DNA of 64,000 nt, taken from positions 248,001 to 312,000 of the forward strand of contig OZ025745.1 of assembly GCA_964019335.1 (NCBI GenBank), in the 5' to 3' direction. This DNA is from Diplonema japonicum (Eukaryota; Euglenozoa; Diplonemea; Diplonemida; Diplonemidae). Each line of letters begins with the position of its first letter. Within the stretch, counting starts at the first letter, position 1. Both the position numbers and the translations under genes were made by a program. This document shows positions 1-10,719 of this stretch, piece after piece. Under the pieces are notes generated by a model, which saw nothing but the letters and a program-made list of their open reading frames with translations, searched no databases and had not been told where the DNA came from.

Positions 1-62
1 CTACCCCGTGCCCCCATCATTTTCTTTTTTTTTCTTCTTTTTTTGCTGGGCAGAAAGAATCA

Positions 63-109
<47 letters not shown>

Positions 110-789
110 AATCTCGGAACGGGAGTCCCTTCACCGTGCGTAAAGGGCAAAAGAAAAAAAAAAAGAATAATACACCGTCCTGGATTTTTTCATTTTTCAT
201 TTTTTTTTTTCCCCTAAAAAAACAATCCCCCCCCCCCCCCCCCCCCTTCACACGCAATGTCAAAAGAAAAAAAAAATCTAACCGCGCCCCGTACTACAGG
301 TCGCGAGAATATGAAAAAAAAAAAAAAAAAACTCAAGTACAGGACAAGCCCCCCGCTAGAGGGCCGCCCTATGGGAGGGGGGTCTATCTGTTAATACTCC
401 CCTTCTGGAGCAAAAAAAAAAAAAAAGAGAGAGACTATTTAAGGGTGCCTGCAGTATGTGGCAGGGCGCCCTGCACAGTATCGTCTACTTGATTACAGGG
501 GGCGCGCCTCGGCCTAGTTGTAGCTTCTTCTGCGTTCCGCGTCGTGTCCTCAATGCGTGCGGTGTGCAACTCAACCCCAGCCATGGTGCCCCCGGTAACC
601 AAGATTCTGAGCCCGTGCAGTTTGCTGCCTGTTCGTCACCCTGAGCATCTGCGTTACGTTCTTCCACTCGGGCGCTACCGGTGATGACCGACGTGGAGGT
701 CAACACATCTGATGTACTTCTTTATATTTCCATATTTCTGTGTTATCCCCACCACCCAAAAAAAAAAAAAATTCAGAATCCGCTTTTCA
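1..789. other. Low-complexity spacer, no gene
   Basis: This stretch lies downstream of the chorismate synthase gene. It holds A runs of about 45, C runs of about 18 and short complex islands. The only notable content is a dispersed repeat at 484-609 that recurs near 12.1 kb. No open frame here has normal composition. Confidence 0.7.
484..609. repeat. Dispersed repeat A, copy 1
   Basis: About 125 bp match the segment at 12126-12239. Shared blocks include TCTACTTGATTACAGG, TGTAGCTTCTTCTGCGTT and GGTAACCAAGATTCTG. There are scattered substitutions, and about 12 bases near the 3' end are absent from the second copy. Both copies sit in homopolymer-rich spacer. Nothing identifies the family: no coding capacity, and no clear pol III boxes. 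Confidence 0.75.
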
Positions 790-1944
790 TCACTCCCGGG
801 TTTTCTGAAGGAGGATCATGTCCATAAGGGTGATCGACGCCATGGCCTCCACAATGGGCACAGCACGGTTCACGACGCACGGGTCGTGGCGACCCTTTGC
901 CTCCAAGGTGGCCTCCGTCCCCGCCATGTCGGTGGTGGTCTGCGCCCTGGAGATGGTGGCGGGCGGCTTGAACGCAACGGTGAAGTAAATAGCCTGCCCG
1001 TTAGTGATGCCCCCCTGTATCCCCCCGCTGTTGTTCGTCGTTGTGGACAAGGGACCCTTTTGCGCACCATGCGAAGGCTGAGGCCCCTTCTCCCTATGGC
1101 AGAAGGCGTCGTTGTGCGAACTACCGGTCTCCTGCGCACCTCTGAAACCAGACCCAACCTCAAACCCCTTAGTGGCGGGAATCGACAGCATGGCGTGCGC
1201 AAGCATAGCTTCCATTTTGTCAAAGCATGGTTCGCCAAGCCCATCGGGCACACCCCGAACAACACATGTCACACAGCCCCCTACAGAGTCGCCTTGATCC
1301 TTGAGACCAGTCACGATGTCAGTAATCTGTGCAGCAATGGCATCGTCAGGGCAGCGCGTCATCGACTTGTCAACCTCATCACGTGAGATAGTCAGCATCT
1401 TGTCAGCCGGCATGTCGTAGGTGAGGGTCCCGACTCGGGAGACCCATGCAACTATCTCGATGGATGGGTACTTCTCTTTGAAGTATGCTTCTGCGATGCC
1501 TCCTGCTATGACGCGGCCGATGGTTTCACGCGCGCTTGACCTGCCGCCTCCTGAGCTTGCGTGGATGCCGTATTTCACCCGGTAGGTGTAGTCGGCATGG
1601 GATGGGCGGGGGACGAATTTGTCTTCTGTTTTCGTGCGTTTCGCAGCTTGATCTTCCTGGAACTGGTAGTCTCCCGGACGTTGGTCTTTGTTCCTTACCA
1701 TCGCGCCGATGGGTGTCCCCAGAGAGACGCCCTTTTCAACGCCGGAGAGGAGCGTCACCTCGTCTGCTTCGTTTCTTGCCGTGGCGAGTTTGCTCTGTCC
1801 CGGTCTTCTCCTTGTCAGTTGCGGTTGTACCATTTCCTCTGTGAGCGGGATCTTGCCGGGCAGACCGTCCACAATGCACCCTACGCCTGGGCAGTGGCTT
1901 TCTCCGAAGGTTGTCACCCGGAAGGCTCGGCCGAAGGTGCTCAT
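790..1944 (-). CDS. ARO2: Chorismate synthase
   Basis: This enzyme makes chorismate from 5-enolpyruvylshikimate 3-phosphate, the last shikimate step, and needs reduced FMN. The 384-residue frame is full length for the family and has no intron. The N-terminus carries the signature TFGESHCPGVG followed by VDGLPGK and QLTRRRPGQS. The middle has GIHASSGGGRSSARET. The C-terminal part has SGGIQGGITNGQ and RHDPCVV followed by PIVEAMA, all typical of eukaryotic (fungal-like) enzymes. No separate flavin reductase domain is attached, so reduced FMN must come from elsewhere. The ATG at 1944 is preceded by a long A-rich leader. Further upstream a pyrimidine tract ends in AG, which could be a trans-splice acceptor. 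The gene implies that the organism can make aromatic amino acid precursors. Identity is very secure. Confidence 0.96.
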   Translation of the reverse strand: MSTFGRAFRVTTFGESHCPGVGCIVDGLPGKIPLTEEMVQPQLTRRRPGQSKLATARNEADEVTLLSGVEKGVSLGTPIGAMVRNKDQRPGDYQFQEDQAAKRTKTEDKFVPRPSHADYTYRVKYGIHASSGGGRSSARETIGRVIAGGIAEAYFKEKYPSIEIVAWVSRVGTLTYDMPADKMLTISRDEVDKSMTRCPDDAIAAQITDIVTGLKDQGDSVGGCVTCVVRGVPDGLGEPCFDKMEAMLAHAMLSIPATKGFEVGSGFRGAQETGSSHNDAFCHREKGPQPSHGAQKGPLSTTTNNSGGIQGGITNGQAIYFTVAFKPPATISRAQTTTDMAGTEATLEAKGRHDPCVVNRAVPIVEAMASITLMDMILLQKTRE

Positions 1945-1975
1945 TTTTTTTTTTTTTTTTTTTTTTTTCCCCGCT

Positions 1976-2006
<31 letters not shown>

Positions 2007-2615
2007 GACTCGGAGGAAAAAAAGAAGAAGAAGAAAACAGGTTTTTATGTCATTGTGCAAAGCCCCACTCTATGTCCAACAAATGCTAGCTTTGCCATTC
2101 CGAACAACATTAGCATCGCTACTGTCTCTGCCATCCCGGACGGAAGGGTTTTTTCAATTTGAAAAAAAAAAAAACTTCCTCCCTTCCCCCGCCTGCCGTG
2201 ACACGGAAGTCCTGCATGGTGGTGTTTTTGACAATGCAAAGAGAAAAAGAAAGATAAAAAGGGGGGGATGGATCACTAAAAGGGTTTTTTTTTTTCTTTT
2301 TTTTTTCTTGCAGCGCGAAAAGAGGGCGGACAGGTGCAGGAATCAAAGGCATGCGACTCACTGCTATGCTGAGGGGAAAGAGCAAAACTGCCCAACGCGA
2401 CCTCTAACGAAAAAAGAAAAAAAAAAAAAAAAATGAGCTTGGCAAGGAGCGTCATCGAAAAGAGAAATAAGAAAAAAAAAGAGTCGGTGTTTGGTTGTTA
2501 TACAAATCAGTCAACCTGCCGAAAGGTTAACCAACAAGTTGCCACTACTCTTTTCTTTAATGATGGGGGGGGCAAAAAAAAATAACAAAAAAAAAAAAAC
2601 AACACTTACACCACC
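1945..2615. other. Spacer upstream of chorismate synthase
   Basis: The stretch is homopolymer-rich. On the minus strand a pyrimidine tract ending in CCTCCGAG lies about 2010-2040, followed by two long A runs and the chorismate synthase ATG. The complex islands at 2045-2240 and 2320-2400 contain only short frames, the largest under 90 codons with poly-Phe or poly-Lys, which I do not accept as genes. Confidence 0.6.
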
Positions 2616-5026
2616 TCAAATCTGGCGCTTACGGGACCAAACGGTGTTCTCGCCATCGCTCTCAAGCGATAGCTCACCCTTTTTGCTTATTTTCGCTGCG
2701 AAAGTAGGTGCGTGGGGCTTGCTCAGTTCCTTGAGGTTGCTGCTGTGATGAGGCTTCAACGAAAGCTGTTAAGTAGTATAATCCTTCCCCCCCCCCCCCC
2801 CCTTCCCCCATACCATTCCAAGCTTCTGGTCATATTTGATGCCACCTGCACGGCTCGTTAATACGGTAACTGGGCCTTTTTCCGTGTGGAGCTATTTTTT
2901 TTTTTTTTTTTTTTTTTTTTTCCCATCTTGTTGTATACCACAGAAGAACCCTCCTTGCCAGCACCAAATATCGTTTGATCGAAACAACCTTCTGAAGTAA
3001 AAGTCATTATTCCTGACACCTCAGGATACTTCTGCCCGTTTAGCTCCACCAAGTAGTACCTCTGGCTGAAGTCTGCCTTCACAGCAACCCGCACACCATC
3101 CACGAACTCAGGGAGCTCCTCCTTCGGCTTCTCCTTTTTGTCATCTTTCTTTGGTTTCTCGGTTTTCTTCTCATCTTTTTTCTTCGGTTCCTTTGCCTTC
3201 TTGTCCTTCCCCTTGGGCGCCTCTTCCGCTTCCTTCGCCTTCGCTGCCTGCTCGGGGGTCACCGCAAGGTTCAACACAGGGAACAGAACCTTCATCTTTA
3301 GGTCGCCGTGTTCTGCCCAGTCGCCCTCCTTGATCTTCTGCCCTGCGGTCAAATTGAGGAAGTCTGACCGAAGGGATTTGATGGAACCTTTTTGCTTGAG
3401 CTTGTCAAAGATGAGGGAGCATGTTATGGGCAGGAACGGGGCAAGGAAGTGCGCCAGCACGTACACCACCTCAAGAGACAACCTCAGGACGGAGCGACGC
3501 TCGGCTGCACGGTCGTCTCCCTGTGGATTATGTTGTTTTGGAAGTACAAATGCACACCTTCATCTTCCAGGGCTCGGCTGCTGCCAACCACGAGTTGGTC
3601 TTCCTTGCTGCTGTCATGATCTCCTGCAGCGCTTCCTTGGTTTTGAAGGACGCCATGCAATCCTCAACGTTGTCCCTCAGCTCGTCGAGGTCGAAGGGCG
3701 CCTTCATGTCACCCACAAACTGCGTTTTTTTTTTTTTTTTTTTTTTTTTCTTTTCTTCCCCCCTTCTTTTTTTTAAAATACCTCTGGGACCTCCCACTCG
3801 TGTCCCTTTTCCTTGCCGAGCAGCGAGGTGGCCCTCTGACTGAGGTTCCCGATTGTGTCTGCGAGGTCGTTGTTGTGCGCGTTGACAAGGTTTTGCTCGG
3901 AACATTTCAAATCCGCACCGTTGGCCGCCTCGTAGATAATGTAGAACCTCACCGAGTCCGCTGGGTAGCTATCGAGAATCGCGTTGGGGCAGATCACGTT
4001 CCCAAGCGACTTGGACATCTTCCTGCCTTCACCGTCCATCACGAAACCATGCCCGCAGACTGTCTTGGGGAGGGGAAGCCCGGCAGACATCAACATAGCA
4101 GGCCAGTAGATACAATGGAACCTTGTGATGTCCTTACCAATGATGTGAACATCGGCAGGCCACAGACCAGTGCGGTCGGGGTTTTGTTGGTCTTCCGGGA
4201 GAAGAATGTTGGTGGCGGACAGGTAGTTTGTGAGCGCGTCAAACCAGACATACATAACATGCTTGTCCTCGAAACCCTCGGGGAGCTTGATGCCCCAGTC
4301 GAAGGTGGTTCGAGACACGCAGAGGTCAGGCACTTTTTCGGTGTTTGCGAGCATGTTAAGAACCTCGGTCTTACGGGATTCGGGTTGAATGAACTCTGGG
4401 TTCGACTCGATGTGGTCCTTCACAGACGACGCGAATTTTGAGAGTTTGAAGAAATAACATTTTTCCGAGACCTTCTTGAGCGGTTCACCGTAGGCATCCT
4501 TGTAGTCGTCCTTCAGGGCGTCTACGTCCGTCACAAACATTTCCTCGCGCACGTTGTACCACCCTGTGTACTCTGCGAGGTAGATGTCGCCTGCCTTGAA
4601 GCATCGCTGCCACAGTTCTCTGCAGGAGTCTTCGTGGTACTCGTCAGTGGTGCGGATGTACTCATCGTTTGAGATGCTGAGTCTGTTGTTCAGAGATTGG
4701 AACTTTTCCACCCACATGTCGCAGTGCGCCTTCGGGGTTTCCTTTGACAATTCTGCCGCCTGTGCTATTTTCTGTCCATGCTCGTCTGTCCCGGTCAGGA
4801 AGAACACCTTTCTCCCATATATCCTGTTGTACCTGGCAATCACGTCCGCCATCAGGGCTTCATACGCGTGGCCGATGTGGGGCGGGCCGTTTGTGTAACT
4901 GATCGCAGTTGTGATGTAAAACTTCTCGCTCGCACCCTCCAGGTTCACGGAACCATGCAGACTTCCCACAGGCGGCACAGGGAACGCCTGGTACGTCCCT
5001 GCCTTTGCACTGACCTTGACAGCCAT
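2616..5026 (-). CDS. MARS: Methionyl-tRNA synthetase, five exons
   Basis: This enzyme charges tRNA-Met with methionine. Exon 1 is 5026-3782 and holds the catalytic core: the HIGH motif in PPHIGHAYEA, then GTDEHGQKIAQ, and the KMSKS motif in GRKMSKSLGN. Exon 2 is 3719-3558. Exon 3 is 3520-2939, with the anticodon-binding helices (EPWKMK, YVLAHFLAPF) followed by a Lys/Glu-rich stretch. Exons 4 (2891-2814) and 5 (2765-2616) are my reconstruction of the C-terminus. The four introns are 62, 37, 47 and 48 nt, begin GTATTT, GTGTGC, GTATAC and GTATGG, and end in AG. Every exon is a multiple of three, which supports the model. The predicted protein is 738 residues. The C-terminal domain after the Lys-rich stretch is not the EMAP-II type and I do not recognise it. 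The catalytic identity is certain; exons 4-5 are probable. Confidence 0.9.
4962..5003. repeat. Source copy of a 42-bp duplication
   Basis: This segment covers MetRS codons near the N-terminus. It recurs almost exactly at 5333-5376 in the spacer just upstream of the gene, with two single-base insertions in the second copy. Confidence 0.8.
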
Positions 5027-5521
5027 TTTTTTTTTTTCTTTTTATATTCCACTCTTCTGAAATTACGTAATTCACGCTAACCCCCCCCTCCCCCCATTGG
5101 TGAATTAAGGAAAGACGCCAGATATGCCTCGGGTATCCCACCCGAAGGGATACACCCCCCCTTTTTTTTAAAAGTGAAATGCCATAGCAAAAGAAAGCGG
5201 GAAGGACCGGGAAGAAGTCCGAGCCGTCTGCCATAGCTGCTGCGAAGAAGGGACATCAGCTAACGAGCTAATGATCTACATCACGCGGGCACGTTACCCT
5301 TGTCAAGGAAATAACGAGTAAAAAAAAAAACCCTTCCCACAGGCGGCACAGGGAACGCCTGGTAACGTCCCTGCCCTTTTTCCCCTTCGTCGCGGGTTTT
5401 GAAGAAAAAAAAAGAAGAAAAAAGATGCACTGTGTTAGAAAGGGGGGGGGGGGGGGGGAATTAAACGAGGGTGGGGGTAGGGGGGTACTTCTCTCTTTTG
5501 TTTTCATTCCCGCCTCCTCCT
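5027..5521. other. Spacer between MetRS and the CotH gene
   Basis: This spacer holds a G run near 5440-5460, a duplicated MetRS N-terminal fragment at 5333-5376, and at 5055-5085 a block (CACTCTTCTGAAATTACG, then ATTCACGC) that resembles the ends of the repeat-rich island at 20562-21130. No gene is visible. Confidence 0.6.
5333..5376. repeat. Duplicated MetRS N-terminal fragment
   Basis: This is a near-identical copy of 4962-5003 (shared block CAGGCGGCACAGGGAACGCC) in non-coding spacer, in the same orientation and about 370 bp away. It looks like a recent short segmental duplication, or a mis-repair event between homopolymers. Confidence 0.75.
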
Positions 5522-8500
5522 TCAAAATACACCAAGCCGTATTCCAACTGCAGGGTCGCCAGCAACCCCGTCGTCTTGCAAGGTAAAGGACGGGGAGATG
5601 GAAACAGCAGCCACCGTATTCGTTTCCTTTGAATCGTAGTGGGCGTAGGCAGGACACGACGGCAGGGCGGGACCCAATGTGCATCCAGACACGGAGAGTT
5701 GTTTCGACGGGGCAAACGGTTTACGAACGAAGTTCATGATGTCCAGGTGGGCGTTTCCATGGAAAAGTGTCGAGGTAGAAACAAGCTTTCCGGAGGAAAG
5801 CTTCATGTAGTTGTCCCCATATCGAAGGCCGACCATGTTGAAAGCGAGCAGGCTGCGTTCGACGTGCCCGGACGCTGTCTTTTCAGAGTAACCCATTTCA
5901 ACTCCTTGTTGACACCTGATGATGACGCTGTCGGTGATGGTGGCAACCCGATCGACGCCGGATAGGGCAACGCCTTCATGTTGGCAGGCATCGATGATCG
6001 TTCCGGTGATTTTCAATGTCCCGCCTTTTTTTTTTATCGATGAAGGTGTGCCGCTGTCGATTCCGTCATCGGCGGTGTACGCCACCACGCTGTCTTGAAC
6101 AATATGGTCGCCCCCTGAGAGGTATAGACCATCGTTGTCGCCGTCTGTGTAGGTTGCATCGTGTTTGTTCGGGATGTTCATTACAGAAGAGCTTTTGAAA
6201 GAGAATTTGCAGATTTTACATTCGCCGCCTTGTTGAACGTTAGATATCACGGTGTTGTGTATCGATATGTCTGCGTGTTTTCCGGCTCCGAAACCGGGTC
6301 CTTTACACTCTACGATTCCAGATTGGTCCATGTTTAGTTTTCCTCCCTCCGCGACGCTGATCGCGGGTGTTTCCTTCCGGTGGGAACCCGTTTCCGGGAT
6401 TCTTTTAAATGCTGTCCCGCCTGTTCCCGAGATAACGGTGTGTTCGGTTTTCAGTTTCCCGTACACGGCGAACCCGCCCCACCATGAGCTTCTGGTGTGC
6501 GGTGCAAAGTATACAGGGGATGCTTCGGTTCCTTTGATGTCGAGGGTGCCGTGGATGGTAAGGCGCCCAGTGGGTTTCGACGAGATGAAGACACCGCTTG
6601 GGATGGTCACGGTGGTACCTTCTGCGATTGTAACATGCTCGCTGAGAGTGTAACATGTGTCCTCTGAAAACTCGGTGCCCGCGGTGAAAACCGAGCATTT
6701 TTTTGAAAAAGACCCGGGTTTTTGGTCGCGGCGAATTTCAAACGATGCCAGACCAACCTCCTCGTCAATGTTGGAGTTTTCCGTGTCTCCTTTAACATAT
6801 ACAGCTGCTGCTCCGTAGGTCAGTTCCGGGTGTTTGTCGTCTTCGCTTTTTTTAAGGTTTTTCCGAACCCACCGCCCGTTGTGTTCTGTGAGGCGGTAGA
6901 TTATCGGAAACCCCTGCGTGCTGTGAGGGATGTGTTTCGGTATTGTGACTGTGATTTTTTCGTTTTCTTTGTTGTGGAAATCGTGTGCTTTTAAAGGCCG
7001 CTTGTAAGGCGGGACACCCCACTCCGCGCCGCCGCGTGCTTTATCGCGGACGATGAAGGGATCCCCGCAGGGTTTTACGCAAAACCCGCCGCCTTCCGAC
7101 GTGGAAAATTCCTCCCCCTCCCATTTCTTCTCCTTATCTATGGAAACAACAGAATTACCGCCGGACAGGGAGAACGCACTGTGTTTTGAAAATTCTTTTT
7201 TCGGAGGTTTTTGACAAGCCTCGTGTGTGGTCATGCCCCCGCCGAGCTCGGACGACAAAAATTCATAACGGTTTTTAAAATCTTTTTTGAGCATCTCGGC
7301 ACCCTTAGTCACGTCGGGCATCTTTTCATTAGCCTCAAAGCTTCCCTTAGAAACCACGGGATCAGCAAAATATCGCAGGAGGGACTCTAAAACGGAATCC
7401 ACGGCAGTGTTCCACCGGTCGGGAGTGGCGAAGGTTGAGAGTGAGCACTTCAAAATCTTCTTGTATGACGCGAAGAGAGAAGGCGTGGCGAGGATCTTCC
7501 TGTCGAAGTCTGCCTCAGCACAGTACAGCAGCGGCTCGTTTTTGATTGCAAACTTCCCGTCCTTGTGGCAGCTTTGGAATACTGTGTCGAAATCCCAAGC
7601 GTGGATTTTAATACCGCCCTGTTCATCCTTGATCAAGAACACTTCATCGTCATAATCACCATTCATTAGCAGACTATTCAACCCCATCCATGTGAGGTAC
7701 TGCACACCATCTAGAACCCTCTTGTCCCCGATTAGTTTTTCAGCAAAAATCTCGTTCTTCACCAAAGCGAGGTTTTTGTACAACCCTGACAGGGTGGAGT
7801 TCCCTTTGAACGACGGGAAATGGATCACATCGTAAAACGCGGGTTTAGGATGGTAACGCCACACCCGCGCACCGATTTCTATCGTGCTGTCTGCGGTGAA
7901 GGTGTGCTGGTCCCTGCCGGTGTTCAAGCATGATGTGAACGCTGCTGGTGGAACACCTAGTTTGTCAATATTCCGGTGAATCGCATTGCTCGGAAACTCT
8001 ATGAGGAGGTACACACCGAAGCTTGGTTTTTCGGTGCACACTTTGTGTCCTGTGCATTTTACTTCTATTAGTTTAGTGTATGGTGTCCATATCCCGGTGT
8101 TTTCCAAGAATTTTGCGGTGGACGCATATGCAAGTCGATGTGTGTCTTCCCATAAGGACATCAGCATGAATTTGGTTAAAGGCGGGCTGTTATGTGCAAC
8201 GCGTAGGGTTTCTCCGGGGTTTGTGGTGACGAGGAGCGACCGCCGTTTTGCCAGCCGGAGTTTTGCGGAGGATTTCCCCCAGAATGTTAACCGGGCGTTT
8301 GTGGAAGCCGTGGTCTTGCCGTTGATCGTCAAGGCGGTGGGTTCGCCCTCGAAAACCGCTCCTTTCTCACCCGTGAAGCTCCCCCAGGCCTTTCCCATAC
8401 CAGGGGTGAACGACATTTCTAATATTGTTTTGTCAGACAATTCGTTAGCCTTACCACTGGATATTGGCGGTGGTAGGACGGGAGGAGAAGAAGAAGAGGA

Positions 8501-8656
8501 AGAAGAAGTTGTTGGGAAAGGAGAAGCTGTTGCCGGTGTGCTTCGCGCCACCACGAACACCCACAATATCAATACAATCGCCATGCACAAAACAATTCCC
8601 TTTTGAAGATTTACAACCGGCCGACGCTTTCCCGGTCGGTAGTGGTGTGGGCGCAT
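5522..8656 (-). CDS. CotH-kinase-like / beta-helix membrane protein
   Basis: The frame is 1044 residues and intronless. The N-terminus has a short basic segment, then a hydrophobic anchor at about residues 20-38 and a Ser/Pro-rich linker, so the bulk is predicted to be outside the cytosol. Residues about 85-460 resemble the CotH (spore coat protein H) kinase-like fold: an early RLTFWGKSSAKLRL region, LLMNGDYDDEVFLIKD, and the metal-site-like WDFDTVF. The second half holds repeated hydrophobic turns such as GTLDIKGTEASPVYF and GGTLKITGTIIDAC, typical of a right-handed parallel beta-helix. CotH proteins phosphorylate surface proteins in bacteria and fungi, and activity here is inferred only. 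The final codons GTGTATTTT look like the local splice donors, so a small extra exon is possible, but none downstream reads well. Confidence 0.75.
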   Translation of the reverse strand: MRPHHYRPGKRRPVVNLQKGIVLCMAIVLILWVFVVARSTPATASPFPTTSSSSSSSPPVLPPPISSGKANELSDKTILEMSFTPGMGKAWGSFTGEKGAVFEGEPTALTINGKTTASTNARLTFWGKSSAKLRLAKRRSLLVTTNPGETLRVAHNSPPLTKFMLMSLWEDTHRLAYASTAKFLENTGIWTPYTKLIEVKCTGHKVCTEKPSFGVYLLIEFPSNAIHRNIDKLGVPPAAFTSCLNTGRDQHTFTADSTIEIGARVWRYHPKPAFYDVIHFPSFKGNSTLSGLYKNLALVKNEIFAEKLIGDKRVLDGVQYLTWMGLNSLLMNGDYDDEVFLIKDEQGGIKIHAWDFDTVFQSCHKDGKFAIKNEPLLYCAEADFDRKILATPSLFASYKKILKCSLSTFATPDRWNTAVDSVLESLLRYFADPVVSKGSFEANEKMPDVTKGAEMLKKDFKNRYEFLSSELGGGMTTHEACQKPPKKEFSKHSAFSLSGGNSVVSIDKEKKWEGEEFSTSEGGGFCVKPCGDPFIVRDKARGGAEWGVPPYKRPLKAHDFHNKENEKITVTIPKHIPHSTQGFPIIYRLTEHNGRWVRKNLKKSEDDKHPELTYGAAAVYVKGDTENSNIDEEVGLASFEIRRDQKPGSFSKKCSVFTAGTEFSEDTCYTLSEHVTIAEGTTVTIPSGVFISSKPTGRLTIHGTLDIKGTEASPVYFAPHTRSSWWGGFAVYGKLKTEHTVISGTGGTAFKRIPETGSHRKETPAISVAEGGKLNMDQSGIVECKGPGFGAGKHADISIHNTVISNVQQGGECKICKFSFKSSSVMNIPNKHDATYTDGDNDGLYLSGGDHIVQDSVVAYTADDGIDSGTPSSIKKKGGTLKITGTIIDACQHEGVALSGVDRVATITDSVIIRCQQGVEMGYSEKTASGHVERSLLAFNMVGLRYGDNYMKLSSGKLVSTSTLFHGNAHLDIMNFVRKPFAPSKQLSVSGCTLGPALPSCPAYAHYDSKETNTVAAVSISPSFTLQDDGVAGDPAVGIRLGVF

Positions 8657-8743
8657 TTTTTTTTTTTTTTTTTTTTTTTCCCTCCCTGGGAAAGTTTAAA
8701 AAAAAAAAAAGTTGGGGAAGGGAGGGGAGGACATGGGGTATAA

Positions 8744-8995
8744 CTATATTTCCTCTAGGTTAATGTCCACCACTTTGATGGCCAGCGAACAAGTGGGGCA
8801 CACCAGGATTGTCATTCCGCTTTTTAGTTCCCCTTTGCTCACTGCGAAGATATCGCCACAGGGACAGTCATACCAGTACAGCTCCTCGTCTTCATCCCAC
8901 TCCATGTTGTTCATGGAGACGTCCTCATATATTTCATGATCTGCTTTGATATCGCATTCCTTAATGGCTAGATTGTCAGGGATACTCGCGAGCAT
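8744..8995 (-). CDS. DPH3: Diphthamide biosynthesis protein 3 (CSL zinc finger)
   Basis: DPH3 is a small electron-carrier protein that serves the first step of diphthamide formation on elongation factor 2 and tRNA wobble modification. The CSL-type zinc ligands are visible as CPCGD and, about 20 residues later, CPTCSL. They follow the family's acidic segment (EYDE-like, here MEWDEDEELYWY). Read straight through, the ATG at 8995 gives 83 residues. If 8941-8985 is a 45-nt intron (GTATCC to GCAG), the protein starts MLANHEIYEDV and has 68 residues, which fits the family's short N-terminus better. Both versions stay in frame. The frame open further upstream is poly-Lys/poly-Phe spacer and was not used. 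Confidence 0.9.
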   Translation of the reverse strand: MLASIPDNLAIKECDIKADHEIYEDVSMNNMEWDEDEELYWYDCPCGDIFAVSKGELKSGMTILVCPTCSLAIKVVDINLEEI

Positions 8996-10020
8996 AATTT
9001 TCTTTTCCTTCTCCCTCCGTGTTTTGTGGACCTTTGTAGTAATTACAAAAAAGGAAGAAGATAAAGGAAGAATTTTAAAAAAAAAGAAAACCGGAAAGAG
9101 TCTGCGTAAAAAACAAAAGAAGAAAAAAAAAACAAAAAGTTTGTGGTGGTTGGTGGAAGGGGGAGACAATAGACCAACAAAGAAGTCAGCAATGGGGATG
9201 AGAGAGGGGGAAGGAATTTGCTTGAAAAAAAAAAAGAAAAAAGAAAAAAAAAAAAGGAAAACAAAAAGAACAGAGAGGAAGGGGAGAAAAAAAAAAGGGG
9301 GTGAGGGAAAAAAAGGGGGGGTTTTTTACCGGAAAAAAAAGGGAGGGGGAAAAAAAAAAGGGGGGGGGAAACCGCAACGCATTTCCAGTCAAGGAGAGCG
9401 TTTCAATGCATTAATCTCCATTCAGATATATAAAAAAAAAGGGGGAATTATGCTTCTTATTTTTCTTCTTTCCCCCCCCGTTCCTCCATCTTTTCTTTTG
9501 TTTCCTCCCCCTCCTGTCTTCCAACACTTGAATATAAAAAAAAAAAAAAAAAAAAAAAAACCAAATTTAAAAAACCCCTTGCGGTCACTCCCCTCCCCTC
9601 TCCTTCGTTTGTGTTTTTTTTTTCTTTTTTTCTTCTTCTTTTTTTTTCCTTCTTTTTTTTTTCTTCTGTTTTCTTCTGTTTCTTTTTTCGAATTTTATTT
9701 CTCCTGCTGTGAGCCCTTTTCAAAGGTTATTTACTCTTTTTTTTTCTTTTTTTTTTTTTTTTTTTGGGAGCATCCCAAGAGGGGCTTACTAATGCGCCAA
9801 AATCACTTCTTGGCTACAGGAGTTCCTTTCTCTGAAGAAGAGAAAACAGCACCATTGAAGAGAAAAGCAAAAAAAAAAGGGGGGGGGAAGGCTTTCCCCT
9901 TTTCGTAAAACTTAGTCTCTACCGGTCACTCTTTTTTAAAAAAAAAAAAAAAAAAAAAAAGGGAGATGGGGGGTAAGAAATAGAGGAAGTGGCAATTTGA
10001 AGACTCCAGAGAATGTCAAA

Positions 10021-10040
10021 GAGGAACTGGCCGTTGTAAG
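10021..10040 (+). repeat. Dispersed repeat B, partial copy
   Basis: The block GAGGAACTGGCCGTTGT also begins the longer copies at 19667 and 35027. Only this head is conserved here. Confidence 0.5.
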
Positions 10041-10719
10041 TGCCGAAACAAAGTACAAGGTGTCAAAAAAAAGATTTCTTAAATTCGCCACAATGTCACT
10101 CTTCCACTCCGTAAGGCCGCGAGAACCTAAAGGCATTAAAGACTCGCTTTGCTACAATTTTTTTTTCTTTTTTTTTTATTTTTTTGTTGTTGTTGTTGTT
10201 GCTTTGTTGGTATGGTCTTGTTCTCCGCAAATAAAAAAATTTAAAAAAAGTTCAGATGGGCTTCTGACTTTTTCGGAATATAAAGAGAACTACCCCCCCC
10301 CCCCCCCATCACTACTCTTTGTTGAGAAATAAAAAAAATTGGAGACAAAAAAAGACCAAAAAGTCTTTTGCCATTTTTTTTTTTTTTTTTTTTGCACACC
10401 CTCTCTCTCTTTTTTCGCCCCCTTCTGGTTTAAAAAAAAAAAAAGAAAAAAAAAAAAAAAAAAAAAAAACTTAGATTCACAGTGATGGCCGCTAAAGTGT
10501 CATTGCGACCCTTTGGCGACCGGGGTGGGGGAAGGGGGAAAAAAAAAAAAAGTTTCACTATGATTGACAATTGACCCTTCGTCGTTTCGTTTCCCTATCA
10601 TAGTGGAATTTCTTTTTCCATTTTTTTTTTTTTTCTTTTCCATTTTTTTTTCTTTTTCCCCCTTATGATAATTATCGATATAACAAGTGTCCTCTGTTTC
10701 ATCATGTTAATAAAAAGTA

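Noticed and set aside
9936-10136. Short minus-strand frame starting MPLGSRG
   Set aside because: It overlaps the head of dispersed repeat B and ends in poly-Phe from a T/A run; no evidence of a gene.
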